From: Pedosphaera sp.
GTDB taxonomy: Bacteria; Verrucomicrobiota; Verrucomicrobiia; Limisphaerales; Pedosphaeraceae
Length of the DNA stretch: 64,000 nt
NCBI GenBank assembly: GCA_028293325.1
Contig: JAQGPA010000083.1
Coordinates: 52,760-116,759, forward strand
Reading direction: 5' to 3'
The notes below the pieces were generated by a model that saw only the letters and a program-made list of their open reading frames with translations, searched no databases and had not been told where the DNA came from. This document shows, piece by piece, positions 10,701 through 19,115 of this stretch. Position 1 is the stretch's first letter. Each line of letters begins with the position of its first letter. The position numbers and the translations under genes are program-made.

Positions 10701-11537
10701 GTAATTAATGCTCGTCGCGTTCGGCAGGTTCGTCACCGTCCCCGCCCACCACATGGCATTCCCCGCAATGCTGGGATCATTCTCCAGGTGGTCGAGCCCC
10801 ATGACGGCCACCTGCGTCGTGTTGCTCCCAAAACCCAAAGACCCGACCGGAATTGAACCATCTGTGGTGTAATATATGCGGCCGTTGTCCGCCCACCGGG
10901 AACCCAGGCTGCCGTCCTTTCCGATATAACCCGCCTTGATCCAAAACTGAACATTGCTATGCGTGGTATCTGAGCCCGAACTGATCACGCGGTTGTTGGC
11001 ATGAAATAAAAATGCCGGGCGATTGCGAATCGTGAACGGCGCTGTCGCCGCCACGCTCTGGGTGGCGGTGGTGGTGCTCCCGGCATCGCCTCCGTAAACG
11101 TAAGTGTTCTGGACGCCGTTGCCCCCGTCAAAGGTCAGGTAGAGATAATACTGAATAACCTCATTTGTGCCAAAAGCCACGGTGTTGAAGCTGTTGCTCC
11201 AATACTGGTTGTTGCCGTTGTTGTTAGCAAAACCGAGGTTCGTCGAACTCCAAACTCCTTGCGTCAATCCCTTGTAGTAAAGCGTGCCCCCGGTCTGATT
11301 CGCCGTCCCATAGGAGTTGTTGAACTTCTGCACCCCGCTATAAATCGTCACGGTGGTGTTCGTCCCAATTTCAAATTCCGGCTCGCGCATGTGCAGGCCG
11401 CTTTGACTCGTGCTCAATACCTCGCCGTTATCGTCCGGGATATGAAAAGCGTTGGCCAGGACCGCCAGGGAATCACGCCCGCTGGCGACGAGGACTATAA
11501 ACCCGAGGGCCAGGGACATTATCGGTCGAAAATTCAT
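7764..11537 (-). CDS. Exported multidomain GH13 alpha-amylase
   Basis: 1257-residue exported enzyme predicted to hydrolyse alpha-glucans. The ATG at 11537 (MNFRPIMSLALGF) gives a signal peptide; the frame continues upstream to 11645 without protein-like sequence. Order: an N-terminal region, a module with FWIKAGY...IYYTTDGSIP...WWAGT...YKVGVW (nt 10677-10952) that recurs in the amylase at 22952, a further beta domain, then a GH13 barrel in the middle. GH13 motifs are DAPFNH (region I), GLRADFGQG (nucleophile Asp), FMTESLDG (acid/base Glu) and NSTSHDE (region IV, unusual but with His-Asp). After the barrel come a fibronectin-like domain, a calcium-repeat stretch (DYDGDGMSNLQE) and a C-terminal domain ending QYYRIQVIP. 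It is far longer than a usual amylase (450-650 residues). The upstream palindrome at 11831-11848 probably controls it. Exact product pattern is not predictable. Confidence 0.9.
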   Translation of the reverse strand: MNFRPIMSLALGFIVLVASGRDSLAVLANAFHIPDDNGEVLSTSQSGLHMREPEFEIGTNTTVTIYSGVQKFNNSYGTANQTGGTLYYKGLTQGVWSSTNLGFANNNGNNQYWSNSFNTVAFGTNEVIQYYLYLTFDGGNGVQNTYVYGGDAGSTTTATQSVAATAPFTIRNRPAFLFHANNRVISSGSDTTHSNVQFWIKAGYIGKDGSLGSRWADNGRIYYTTDGSIPVGSLGFGSNTTQVAVMGLDHLENDPSIAGNAMWWAGTVTNLPNATSINYKVGVWHSSNNQEKFADYNAGTDNSVFNFTMGSAGDPVLTVNGVNADYTTTHIFVDELANEAAPLTILFSPGQPNITAAEVFSNLNRRDRATQDANGDGIEDGIVPPDGNGIAAGDDGNYYKAYVMTATGTPGQYSFTLNAQKTGAYRLTARYKVTGNTNWNWYTANGRRDHAVVVSPRKSRDIVLYELNALNIGAAGTQDYQRSTFADLYNGPGSRPYDAVTNRFNLDYAKNLGVNWLWFQPIHPAGVDGRQIDPATSQPYTVGSPYAVKNFFEVSPLMSKANTRPAAMQEFQGFVAAADAAGLNVMLDAPFNHTAYDCELAASGVFYFGGAGNPNNWQTTDEIRNRQAAFYSLSGDYCNRASASNNVAVAPDRGDFGKFGDTHDIFFGRYSALVCQNPQDNGNYLNEGDFFDFSPVNGHFDAITQNTWRYFSDYILFWLDQTGCTNGTPASQTYKGIDGLRADFGQGLPPQCWEYIINKTRARKWDFVFMTESLDGGAVTYRSNRHFDVLNENIVFPFQAAATASDYRNIFESRRNAYGQGLVLLNSTSHDEQTYQDPFQALIRYQVSGSIDGAPMIFYGQELGISQNFGFDQYELNFGKMIPHFKKFNSLQPIFAPANRNYGLDQLYPVYAAVGQARQFSPALRSSNRYYLDQTGGGGPQANIFSVAKYETANASPNFNDVVFAFVNLDRNNNQQGNFNVNIIQNSANLFGIKTGRTYNVRNIAADTQIDSTRRTQYLIPGGISGNNLLNNGLFVLLKKVPTADSAWATDPFEAQYLKLYDVTPPVATGTPTTPKPYAIGNVVTFTWPALNDPDGGVASYHVLIGTTPGGANVFNGNSSSNSITVTNAFGQTLYARVSAINNAGVEGGASADSSGTLLLDPNGDYDGDGMSNLQEDIAGTNPLDPNSALRIISLANGASVLTWMSVAGKNYQVLATTNLSHSFQAVSGSISASGTTTSFTNSPGAAAQYYRIQVIP

Positions 11538-11917
11538 CGGTTTTTGGAAATTTCGCCCGTCATGCGGGTTGACGGTTATGACGCTATCTGGGATGCGCGC
11601 AATTCTGCACCCCGAGCCGGGCCAAAAAGAATACCGGCGTGCCAATTTCAGTAACGGGAATCACTTGTTTTATTATACATGTATCTGGGCGGGTATGCAG
11701 CTTAATTCGACCTTCGTTCAACCTGCGGCGACTGGGATTGGCAGCGGTTCTGGCATGCATAATTTTTTGCCGTCACGGTTTTTGTTTATGTATCAGCTCA
11801 GATAATACCGGTCCCGCTCACCTGAATTCTACCGCATGTTTATGCGGTCGTTTTGCCTGTCACCGGCGGCATTTCGCGATTGTCCTCCGGGTTGAACCAG
11901 CGGTAACCTGTCTGGGT
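11538..11917. other. Divergent intergenic region between two glycosidase genes
   Basis: 380 bp without a convincing gene. The plus-strand frame is open through much of it (from 11639), but its translation is Cys/Arg-rich and not protein-like. It holds the palindrome and -10 described at 11802-11848, and another minus-strand -10-like TATAAT (11677-11672) embedded in the palindrome ATACATGTAT (11675-11684), without a good -35. Confidence 0.6.
11802..11848 (-). promoter_or_regulatory. 18-bp palindromic operator plus -10-like hexamer (copy 2)
   Basis: On the minus strand ACCGCATAAACATGCGGT (11848-11831) is followed 23 bp later by TATTAT (11807-11802), pointing to the amylase starting at 11537. 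Orientation, spacing and hexamer match copy 1. The palindrome also lies 69 bp before the ATG of the divergent gene at 11918, but no -10-like sequence sits at the matching distance on that side. Confidence 0.55.
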
Positions 11918-14452
11918 ATGACCTCCTCAAGCATGCCCCTGCCGGCTGCTATTCTTTTGTTGCTTGGTTATCTCGTCCCCATGACTGCATGTTGTGAAAT
12001 GAGTGAATCTTTGGTGGTCGGCCCGTATCGCGCAACCATCTCGGCAAAAACCGCCGGTGACACCCGGACCTACGAACTGACCACCAATGCCAAACTGCGC
12101 GATGACAATCCTCCCGGTAAATCCGTGGTCTTTTCTGAACCGCCGGCACACGCCCGCATCCGTACGGGCAGTCTGCTGTTCGATGGTCTCTACGCCCTTG
12201 CGGTCAACGAAGCGCTCCAAAACTCCGTTTCTCAAATCAAAGACGGTGCCTACAATCACGGCCAACCCATCCCGCTCGAAGCCTTCCAGACGGGCGCATT
12301 TTGGACCTATGTCTGGACGCGGGACATCTCCTACTCCACGCACTTGGCGCTGGCTGGCTTCGACTCGCAACGCGCAGCAAACTCACTTTTATTCAAGTCT
12401 TCCGCCCTTAAACCCTCCGTCGCGGGCGGCTTGACCAATCAAATCGTGCAAGACACCGGTTCGGGCGGCAGTTATCCAATCTCAAGCGACCGCATCGTCT
12501 GGGCACTCGGCATCTATGAGGTGTTGAAGTTTCTCCCGGAACCGGAGCGCGCAATCCTGCTTTCCCGGATCTATCCCATTCTGCATGACACGCTCGAACA
12601 GGATCGTCGTTTAATCTTCGACCCGCAGGATGGTCTTTACCGTGGTGAGCAGTCTTTTCTGGATTGGCGCGAACAAACCTATCCGGGTTGGACGAAGGAT
12701 CAGGTGCTGGCGATTGGAACCTCCAAGGCATTATCCATGAACGTCGCCAACTACTTCGCGCTCCAAACCACCGCCGAACTCGCGGGCCGCTTAGGCCACC
12801 TTGAGGAACAAGCGCGCTACGCCACCTGGGCAGCGGCGCTCAAAACTGCGATTAACCTGCGTTTCTTCGATCCTGAGGCGGGCCTCTACAGCACGTATCT
12901 CCTGGCCGATGTTGGCGCGGGCATACCAGTTCACCGTTACGATTTGCTGGGGGAATCCCTGGCTGTTTTGTTGGATGTCGCAAACAATGAGCAGGCCACT
13001 GCCATCACCCAAAATTATCCCACTGGCCCCTACGGCACGCCGGTCGTCTGGCCGCAGGAACGCACGGTTCCGATTTACCATAATCACAGTCTCTGGCCAT
13101 TCGTAACCGCCTATTGGACGAAGGCAGCCCGCAAGGCAAATAACGCCGCGGCCGTCGATCAAGGCATCAAGTCGTTAATGCGCGGTGCTGCGCTGAATCT
13201 GTCCAATATGGAAAACTTTGACTTTGCCAGCGGCGGGGCCTGGGTGAAAGGTGAACGGCTGACCGGTCCGGTCATCAACTCCCAGCGTCAGATCTGGTCG
13301 GTCGCTGGCTATCTTTCCATGGTTCAGGATGTGGTTTTCGGCCTCGAAACCTCCTGGGACGGCATTCGCTTTTTGCCTTTTATCACCGGTGCGCTTCGCA
13401 ATGACACGTTCGCCTCCACCAATCTTTTGGAACTGCGGAGCTTTGCCTATCAGGGCAAAATCATCCAAGTGCGCGTGCATCTGCCCGCCGCCAACACCAA
13501 AGGAAACGCGGCCTGCCCCATCCGTAAAATTGAAGTAAACGGCCACCCTATTAGTCGTGGATTCGTGCCGGCGGCAGCGTTGCTGCCGGAAAACCAATGG
13601 GATATTTATCTGGATCCACCCAGTGAAGCGGTTCGCCAGACCATCCACATGCTCGCCAGCGTTTCGGACGAGCGGTCCGTGTTTGGACCGCTTCCGCCAC
13701 GCTGGCAGGCGGTCGGACAAGACGGCATCGTCGTCGAAAATGGCCGCTTGACCCTCCATTACGACCACGACGACGCCACCAACGTTCTGTTCAATATCTA
13801 TCGCGATGGCCAACTCTGCACCAAGGCAATCACCGCCACACAGTGGACCGATCCTCAATCAACAAACTATGCCCGCCAGTTATATTTTTACGCCATTGAA
13901 GCCATCGATGCCCGGACCGGCAATTCCTCGCATCTGACTCCGACGCATTATTATCTCGGCGCCAGCCAGGAGTGGACCATCCCCGCCAAACTCATGAAAA
14001 ATCAGGGCGGAAGATTGGTTAACTCACACCATTTCGAGGACTGGGGCAGGACGGACCATCAATTGCTGGTCAAAACCTTCTCCGCGGAACAGGACGGACG
14101 TTACTTCGTGCGCGCGGAATTTTCAAACGGCGCTGGACCGATCAACACCGGCATCACGTGCGCCATCAAAAGATTGGAAATTCGGCAGCTCGCTTCGGAC
14201 ACTCTGGTTGCCAGCGGTTACCTGATCATGCCGCAGTCCGGCGATTGGAAACGCTTTGATCTCTCCTCCTCCATCCCTGTGAATTTGAATGCCGGGCAAA
14301 CCTATTCCTTGCGCATCTTCGAGGACGAATACTGCCACAACATGAGTTATCTGGCGCACAACGAGCGTTACACCGCCCTTCCAGGTGGCGGGAATGACGC
14401 CTGCAATTTTGTGAACATCTCCGCCCTCCATCTCGTTCGGTTGGGACGATAG
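11918..14452 (+). CDS. Exported six-hairpin (alpha/alpha)6 glycosidase-like protein
   Basis: 844-residue exported protein, probably a glycoside hydrolase of the six-hairpin fold (GH15/GH63/MGH1-like). The ATG at 11918 is chosen because MTSSSMPLPAAILLLLGYL makes a signal peptide ending near a Cys pair (possible lipoprotein), whereas the 93 codons upstream look non-coding. The barrel region has FWTYVWTRDISYS, SSDRIVWALGIYE, GWTKDQVLAIGTSKALSMN and IYHNHSLWPFVTAYW, typical of the toroid fold with aromatic and acidic residues lining a pocket. An Ig-like segment and a beta-rich C-terminal region with LLVKTFSAEQDGRYFVRAEF follow. I could not assign a family or catalytic acids with certainty. Its position among six GH13 genes suggests alpha-glucoside hydrolysis. 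It ends 20 bp from a convergent gene with no clear terminator. Confidence 0.7.
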   Translation: MTSSSMPLPAAILLLLGYLVPMTACCEMSESLVVGPYRATISAKTAGDTRTYELTTNAKLRDDNPPGKSVVFSEPPAHARIRTGSLLFDGLYALAVNEALQNSVSQIKDGAYNHGQPIPLEAFQTGAFWTYVWTRDISYSTHLALAGFDSQRAANSLLFKSSALKPSVAGGLTNQIVQDTGSGGSYPISSDRIVWALGIYEVLKFLPEPERAILLSRIYPILHDTLEQDRRLIFDPQDGLYRGEQSFLDWREQTYPGWTKDQVLAIGTSKALSMNVANYFALQTTAELAGRLGHLEEQARYATWAAALKTAINLRFFDPEAGLYSTYLLADVGAGIPVHRYDLLGESLAVLLDVANNEQATAITQNYPTGPYGTPVVWPQERTVPIYHNHSLWPFVTAYWTKAARKANNAAAVDQGIKSLMRGAALNLSNMENFDFASGGAWVKGERLTGPVINSQRQIWSVAGYLSMVQDVVFGLETSWDGIRFLPFITGALRNDTFASTNLLELRSFAYQGKIIQVRVHLPAANTKGNAACPIRKIEVNGHPISRGFVPAAALLPENQWDIYLDPPSEAVRQTIHMLASVSDERSVFGPLPPRWQAVGQDGIVVENGRLTLHYDHDDATNVLFNIYRDGQLCTKAITATQWTDPQSTNYARQLYFYAIEAIDARTGNSSHLTPTHYYLGASQEWTIPAKLMKNQGGRLVNSHHFEDWGRTDHQLLVKTFSAEQDGRYFVRAEFSNGAGPINTGITCAIKRLEIRQLASDTLVASGYLIMPQSGDWKRFDLSSSIPVNLNAGQTYSLRIFEDEYCHNMSYLAHNERYTALPGGGNDACNFVNISALHLVRLGR

Positions 14453-14472
14453 ACGGGACTCGCTTTGAAACC

Positions 14473-15540
14473 TTACGGCGCCTTCTGCGCTGTATTTGCC
14501 CCTTCGCCCACCGACCACACCAATCGATCCACTTTCCCTTGATTGTTGGACATAAACTCCATCTGCACATCGGTCGTTTTCGCAAAGAACTTTGTCGGTG
14601 ACTCTGCGAACAGCACAAAGCGTATGCCTTGCAGGTCCGCCATCAATTGATTTCCCTCGCGGGTTATCTCAAACTTGTTGTCGCTTCCATAAACGCCTGT
14701 GTAACTCTCCAGCAAGGCAACCGCTGGTGTGAACTCTTTCTTCCCCGGCTTGCCTAATTCACGCACCCAGATGTTGCGAAAACGCACCGGGTTCCCGTGG
14801 TCTTGCAGGGAAATCGGCTGCTTCACGGGATGCGGACTATACGGCGCCCGTTGCAGCCAGGAAGTGGGACCGGTAAGCTCGACATTGTTCTGGATCAACA
14901 CTCCGTTGAGGAACACCGTCACCCGCGCGCGCGACAACACCTTGCCCGCTTCATCAAACCGCGGCGCCGTGTAGATGATGTCATAGTTTTGCCACTCGCC
15001 CGGACGGCGGCTTGCATTAACCAATGGCGGATACTGTCCGTACACCGACCCGGCGGAACCGTCCGCGTAAGTCTTGCTCTCGAACGAATCTAATACCTGG
15101 ATTTCGTACCGGTCCAACCCAAAGAACACACCACTATTCCCCCGCCCTTGACCTTCGCCATGGGCCGGAACCGGTGCGGCCCACACCACGTGGAGCTGGC
15201 AGTCGCCAAAATTCTGCAGTGTGCGCACATAACCGCTCCCCTTCACGCACTCCATATATCCATCCCTCGCAATCCATTTCGTCGGGCTGCCATCCATGCT
15301 CACCCATGACGCGACATCCTTGCCATCAAACAATACGGTCGCGTCCGAGGGTGGCTTGCCGGCTTGGGTCCCGGTGCTGCTCTCGCCCGGCGTCACCACC
15401 GGCGGCAAAGGCCGTTCGTGATCATGATCCAGCCAGTTCGGATCGGGTGCCGCCAAACAATTGGAACCCAACTGCGACGCGCCGACAGTCAATGCGCCGA
15501 GCAACAATATGGTGAATCGGGAGAATTGGATGCTTTTCAT
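14473..15540 (-). CDS. DUF1080 (3-keto-disaccharide hydrolase family) exported protein
   Basis: 355-residue exported protein. The ATG at 15540 (MKSIQFSRFTILLLGALTV) gives a signal peptide; the frame runs further upstream to 15663 without support. The DUF1080 concanavalin-like beta-sandwich is recognised from VLFDGKDVASWVSMDG, RGNSGVFFGLDRYEIQVLDS, GEWQNYDIIYTAPRF, VTVFLNGVLIQNN and ISLQDHGNPVRFRNIWVRE. About 80 extra C-terminal residues (SYTGVYGSDNKFEITREG) resemble a small beta domain. Some members hydrolyse 3-keto-glycosides; many have no known activity. It is last in a minus-strand group after the MFS transporter and neopullulanase-like genes (112-bp gap), so a role with alpha-glucosides is possible but unproven. 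Confidence 0.85.
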   Translation of the reverse strand: MKSIQFSRFTILLLGALTVGASQLGSNCLAAPDPNWLDHDHERPLPPVVTPGESSTGTQAGKPPSDATVLFDGKDVASWVSMDGSPTKWIARDGYMECVKGSGYVRTLQNFGDCQLHVVWAAPVPAHGEGQGRGNSGVFFGLDRYEIQVLDSFESKTYADGSAGSVYGQYPPLVNASRRPGEWQNYDIIYTAPRFDEAGKVLSRARVTVFLNGVLIQNNVELTGPTSWLQRAPYSPHPVKQPISLQDHGNPVRFRNIWVRELGKPGKKEFTPAVALLESYTGVYGSDNKFEITREGNQLMADLQGIRFVLFAESPTKFFAKTTDVQMEFMSNNQGKVDRLVWSVGEGANTAQKAP

Positions 15541-15652
15541 AAATTGCGTGGTTATTAAATGGCTTGCTGACGATATTAGCAGCGCGCCCAACTGCGCGCA
15601 AGTGAGCGAAGTGCCTTCGCCCAAAAATTGTAATACCCTTGCTGAGCCATGG

Positions 15653-17605
15653 CTATTTTCCATTGCTCGCGTTGATCGTGGTATAAACTGCTGCCGAACG
15701 CGGTTCCAAGGTAATTTTTATTTTGCCACCTTTCACCTGTATTTCACCAGCCAGCCCCAGCCGATCTCTAAATATTGTTCCATCGCCCAAACCGAGCGGC
15801 TGCATCTGCAGCTCCAGCGATTGCGCCACTGTGGCCGTGTTGAGCAGCACCAGCGCTGTCCCGGTGGTCATGGTCCGGGCAAAGGCATAGCGATTGTCTC
15901 CAACCTCGAGATTCATTATCCGGCCATGACGCAGCGGCTCGAACTCCGCCCGCAAATGCAACAACTGTTTTACGCGATCAAAAATAACCCGCTCCTCTGG
16001 TGTGCGTCCCGCAGTTTCGAATGCGTTGCGAGCACCATTGGGAAATCCACCCGGGAAATCCCGCCGGTTATCGGGATCGCCGCCGCCGCGCAGGCCAATC
16101 TCATCGCCATAATAAATCATCGGAATCCCTCGCGTGGTCAGCAAAAACGTAAATGCCATCGCCAATCCGGCGCTGTCTCCCTTATTCATGAAACGCTCCA
16201 CATCATGCAACCCCAAAAAGGTGACCAACCGTTGCGAATCCACGTAAAGGCTGTCCTGTGCCAGCACGTTGGTGAGTTCCTTCATGCTTTTGCCTTCAAT
16301 AAATGCTCTGCGAATGGCGTAAAAAAGCGGAAAATCAAACAGTGATTCAATGCCGGAATCAACGCTATCGAAGCGGGCGCACCCCCCCTGGAAAAAGGCC
16401 ACCTTCCGCGCATCGCCGTCATACATTTCGCCCACTACATTCAACTGTGGATACTGACGCCCCACCGCCGCACGCCAATCGTGCCAGAAGCTCCGTGGCA
16501 CATATGGCAGGGTATCAAGTCGAATGCCATCCATTCCCGTGGTGCCCACCCACCAAAGGCTGTTCTGAATCAGGTAGCGGGAACATTCTTCGTCGCCTTG
16601 GTTAAGGTCAGGCAAAATATCAATAAACCATCCTTCCAGCGTTTGCCTGCGCTGGTCGGCCGGAGCGTCCGGCACTGTTAGACTCCACGTCTGCCAATTG
16701 TTGGCCAGGTGTTTTTCCAGCGTGCCGTTGTACCACGTCGCCGTGGGTGAATTGGTGACCCAGGGATGATACGGCCCCGTATGATTGGCCACTTCATCCT
16801 GAATAATTTTTATCCCCAAATGATGCGCCGCATCGGTGAGTGCCTTCAATTTTGCCAGGTCCCCAAAGTGTTCCTCCACCCCGTAAAAATCCACCGCCCC
16901 ATAGCCGTGATAGTCCGTAATGGCCTCGCCGTGCGCGTCGAGACGGTTTTCGGAACTGTATTTCTCGCGCTGGTTCGCGTGATTCACATTATCATACCAG
17001 GGTGTCAGCCAAAGTGCCGTCACCCCCAACTCCTTCAGATAAGATAGATGATTAATAATCCCTTGAAAATCACCCCCATGATAATACCGGCTTTTTTGCG
17101 GATTAAAGAGCCCGCGGGAAACAATTGGATCATCGTTGGCTGAATCGCCATCCGCAAAACGATCCGGCATTATTAAGTAAATGACATCGTCATTGGAAAA
17201 CCCTTGGAAGCGGCCCGCGGGTGCCAGCGGTTGCAACACTTCGAACGGAGCCGTTGTCCCTTCCTCAGCCGTGACGATGTTTAGCCGGTAGGCTCCGGGC
17301 TTGGCCGATGGATTGATGGTCACATCAACAAACAGGTACGTGCCCGCCGCATTGACGCGAACATTTCCGGCCCGCAAACCTTCGCCGGCCGCTTCAACGT
17401 GCGCACCCGCCAAATCCTGTCCGCGCATCATCACCCGCACCGGGTTGAGCGAATGCCCCGCCCACCAACTCGGCGGTTCCACTTTCTGAACTTCAGGGGC
17501 AGCCTGAATTTCCCGCATTCCCATCAAACCGGCCATCGCGATAACCAGCCTTGCGACCAGAAGTGGAAAACGGCCAATACGCGCGGCCCTGGAAAAGCTA
17601 ATCAT
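15653..17605 (-). CDS. Exported GH13 neopullulanase/cyclomaltodextrinase-like enzyme
   Basis: 650-residue exported enzyme predicted to cleave pullulan, cyclodextrins or maltodextrins. It starts with a basic signal peptide (MISFSRAARIGRFPLLVARL). An N-terminal Ig-like domain of the cyclomaltodextrinase type follows (PPSWWAGHSLNPVRVMMRGQ), then the barrel with DEVANH (region I), MDGIRLDTLPY (nucleophile Asp), NVVGEMYDG (acid/base Glu) and LGLHDVERF (region IV), and a short C-terminal beta domain. The architecture resembles SusA of Bacteroides. Its start overlaps the stop of the MFS transporter gene by 4 bp (ATGA), so the two are translationally coupled. That supports joint handling of the same oligosaccharides: cut outside the membrane, then import. 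Confidence 0.92.
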   Translation of the reverse strand: MISFSRAARIGRFPLLVARLVIAMAGLMGMREIQAAPEVQKVEPPSWWAGHSLNPVRVMMRGQDLAGAHVEAAGEGLRAGNVRVNAAGTYLFVDVTINPSAKPGAYRLNIVTAEEGTTAPFEVLQPLAPAGRFQGFSNDDVIYLIMPDRFADGDSANDDPIVSRGLFNPQKSRYYHGGDFQGIINHLSYLKELGVTALWLTPWYDNVNHANQREKYSSENRLDAHGEAITDYHGYGAVDFYGVEEHFGDLAKLKALTDAAHHLGIKIIQDEVANHTGPYHPWVTNSPTATWYNGTLEKHLANNWQTWSLTVPDAPADQRRQTLEGWFIDILPDLNQGDEECSRYLIQNSLWWVGTTGMDGIRLDTLPYVPRSFWHDWRAAVGRQYPQLNVVGEMYDGDARKVAFFQGGCARFDSVDSGIESLFDFPLFYAIRRAFIEGKSMKELTNVLAQDSLYVDSQRLVTFLGLHDVERFMNKGDSAGLAMAFTFLLTTRGIPMIYYGDEIGLRGGGDPDNRRDFPGGFPNGARNAFETAGRTPEERVIFDRVKQLLHLRAEFEPLRHGRIMNLEVGDNRYAFARTMTTGTALVLLNTATVAQSLELQMQPLGLGDGTIFRDRLGLAGEIQVKGGKIKITLEPRSAAVYTTINASNGK

Positions 17606-19011
17606 ACTGCGACTGTTTCATCGGCGACATCCTTGACTCGCTGAGTCAGAATGGCCGCGATCAGCAGAAAGACGCCGCCGGCTATCACCGCCGCCAACCG
17701 ATTGTTATTGAGCAGATGATTCATCACCCAGCCAAACCCCAGCGAAGCCGCAATCTCCGGCAACACAATGAAGAAATTGAAGATGCCCATGTAGACCCCG
17801 GTCTTGCCGGGCGGTAGCGATCCCGCAAGGATCGCGTAAGGCATGGAAAGTATGCTCGCCCAGGCAATGCCGACCCCCGTCATTGAAATCAACAGCAAAT
17901 ACTTGTTGTGAATAACCGCCACGGACAAAAGTCCGGCCGCACCGCATATCAAACAAATCGTGTGGACCCATTTTCGATTGAACTTCTGCGCGAGACCCAC
18001 CAGAAAAAAGGAAAAAATGAACGTGACGACGGAATACATGGCAAAGCAAAGTCCGCCCCATTCCGTGCCTTCAGCATAAAGCGGTGATTTTTCATCGGGC
18101 GCGCCAAACACATTATGCGCCACCGCCACCGGAAAATAGAGCCACATGCAAAACAACCCCAGCCAGGTGAAAATTTGCACCCATGCCAACTGTCTCATCG
18201 CGGGTGGCATCTTGAGGATGGCCTCAACAATCTCTGCCGCTCCGCGACCCAAGCCGGCTTTTTCCGTCTTCATCTTGCGAAATGAAGCCAGATCGTCGGG
18301 GGGATATTCCCTGGTGCTCAGAATAGTCCAGAGCACCGCAATAAAAAATGCGGCCGCCCCGAGATAGAACGAGTATTTTACCGTCAACGGAATTTGTTGC
18401 GCGACTCCCGTGGCATTGCTGATGCCAAACCAATGGGTCATCATCCAGGGCAGCGCGGAGGCTACGATCGCGCCCAACCCGATAAACAAACTTTGCATCG
18501 CAAACCCGCGGGTCCGTTGTTTCTCCGGCAGCATGTCCGCCACAAAAGCGCGAAACGGCTCCATGCTGATGTTGATCGATGCGTCGAGAATCCAGAGCAG
18601 TCCCGCCGCCATCCATAACGCGGAGGAATTGGGCATCAACACCAGCGCCAGCGAACTGAGAATGGCGCCGGTTAAAAAATAAGGCCGCCGGCGTCCCAAC
18701 CGCCCCCAGGTCCGGTCACTCATGTGGCCAATGATCGGTTGAATCAGTAATCCAGTCAGCGGCGCTGCCAGCCAGAGCAACGGAATTTGATCGGGCTTGG
18801 CTCCCAGATATTCGTAGATGGCGCTCATGTTGGCCATCTGTAATCCCCACCCAAACTGGATTCCCCAAAAACCAAAGCTCATGTTCCAAATTTGCCAGAA
18901 ACTCAGAAGCGGTTTTCCCCGGCTGTTACCGGTCAGGGCGAAGGTGTTTGATCCCGGTTGGCTGGTCGTCGGACCACTGGCATTTTTGCCCGCAGGTGTT
19001 TGGGAACTCAC
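17602..19011 (-). CDS. MFS sugar transporter, maltose/maltodextrin or sucrose type
   Basis: 469-residue inner-membrane protein with about 12 hydrophobic segments, predicted proton-coupled importer of maltose or short maltodextrins. Family features: MSFGFWGIQFGWGLQMANMS in the first helix, the loop GHMSDRTWGRLGRRRPYFL after helix 2, and a long central cytoplasmic loop. These match the SLC45/GPH-like group that includes bacterial maltose and plant sucrose carriers. The start is the GTG at 19011, the first start codon after an in-frame stop. The gene is divergent from the cytoplasmic GH31 alpha-glucosidase and coupled by an ATGA overlap to the neopullulanase-like gene. With no SusCD or ABC system here, it is the only visible entry route for alpha-glucan fragments. 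Substrate is inferred from the neighbours. Confidence 0.88.
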   Translation of the reverse strand: MSSQTPAGKNASGPTTSQPGSNTFALTGNSRGKPLLSFWQIWNMSFGFWGIQFGWGLQMANMSAIYEYLGAKPDQIPLLWLAAPLTGLLIQPIIGHMSDRTWGRLGRRRPYFLTGAILSSLALVLMPNSSALWMAAGLLWILDASINISMEPFRAFVADMLPEKQRTRGFAMQSLFIGLGAIVASALPWMMTHWFGISNATGVAQQIPLTVKYSFYLGAAAFFIAVLWTILSTREYPPDDLASFRKMKTEKAGLGRGAAEIVEAILKMPPAMRQLAWVQIFTWLGLFCMWLYFPVAVAHNVFGAPDEKSPLYAEGTEWGGLCFAMYSVVTFIFSFFLVGLAQKFNRKWVHTICLICGAAGLLSVAVIHNKYLLLISMTGVGIAWASILSMPYAILAGSLPPGKTGVYMGIFNFFIVLPEIAASLGFGWVMNHLLNNNRLAAVIAGGVFLLIAAILTQRVKDVADETVAV

Positions 19012-19115
19012 CCCTTAAATGCACCATTTTTTAACACTTCCTGCAAGCGTATTCGACGTCTGGACAGCACTTTTGAACGGTGACAAATCCGCTCCCTTCC
19101 TGTCTAATATCGCCC

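Noticed and set aside
11639..11917. In-frame 93-residue extension ahead of the six-hairpin glycosidase
   Set aside because: The extension is rich in Cys and Arg, covers the palindromic operator, and would bury the signal peptide that starts at 11918.
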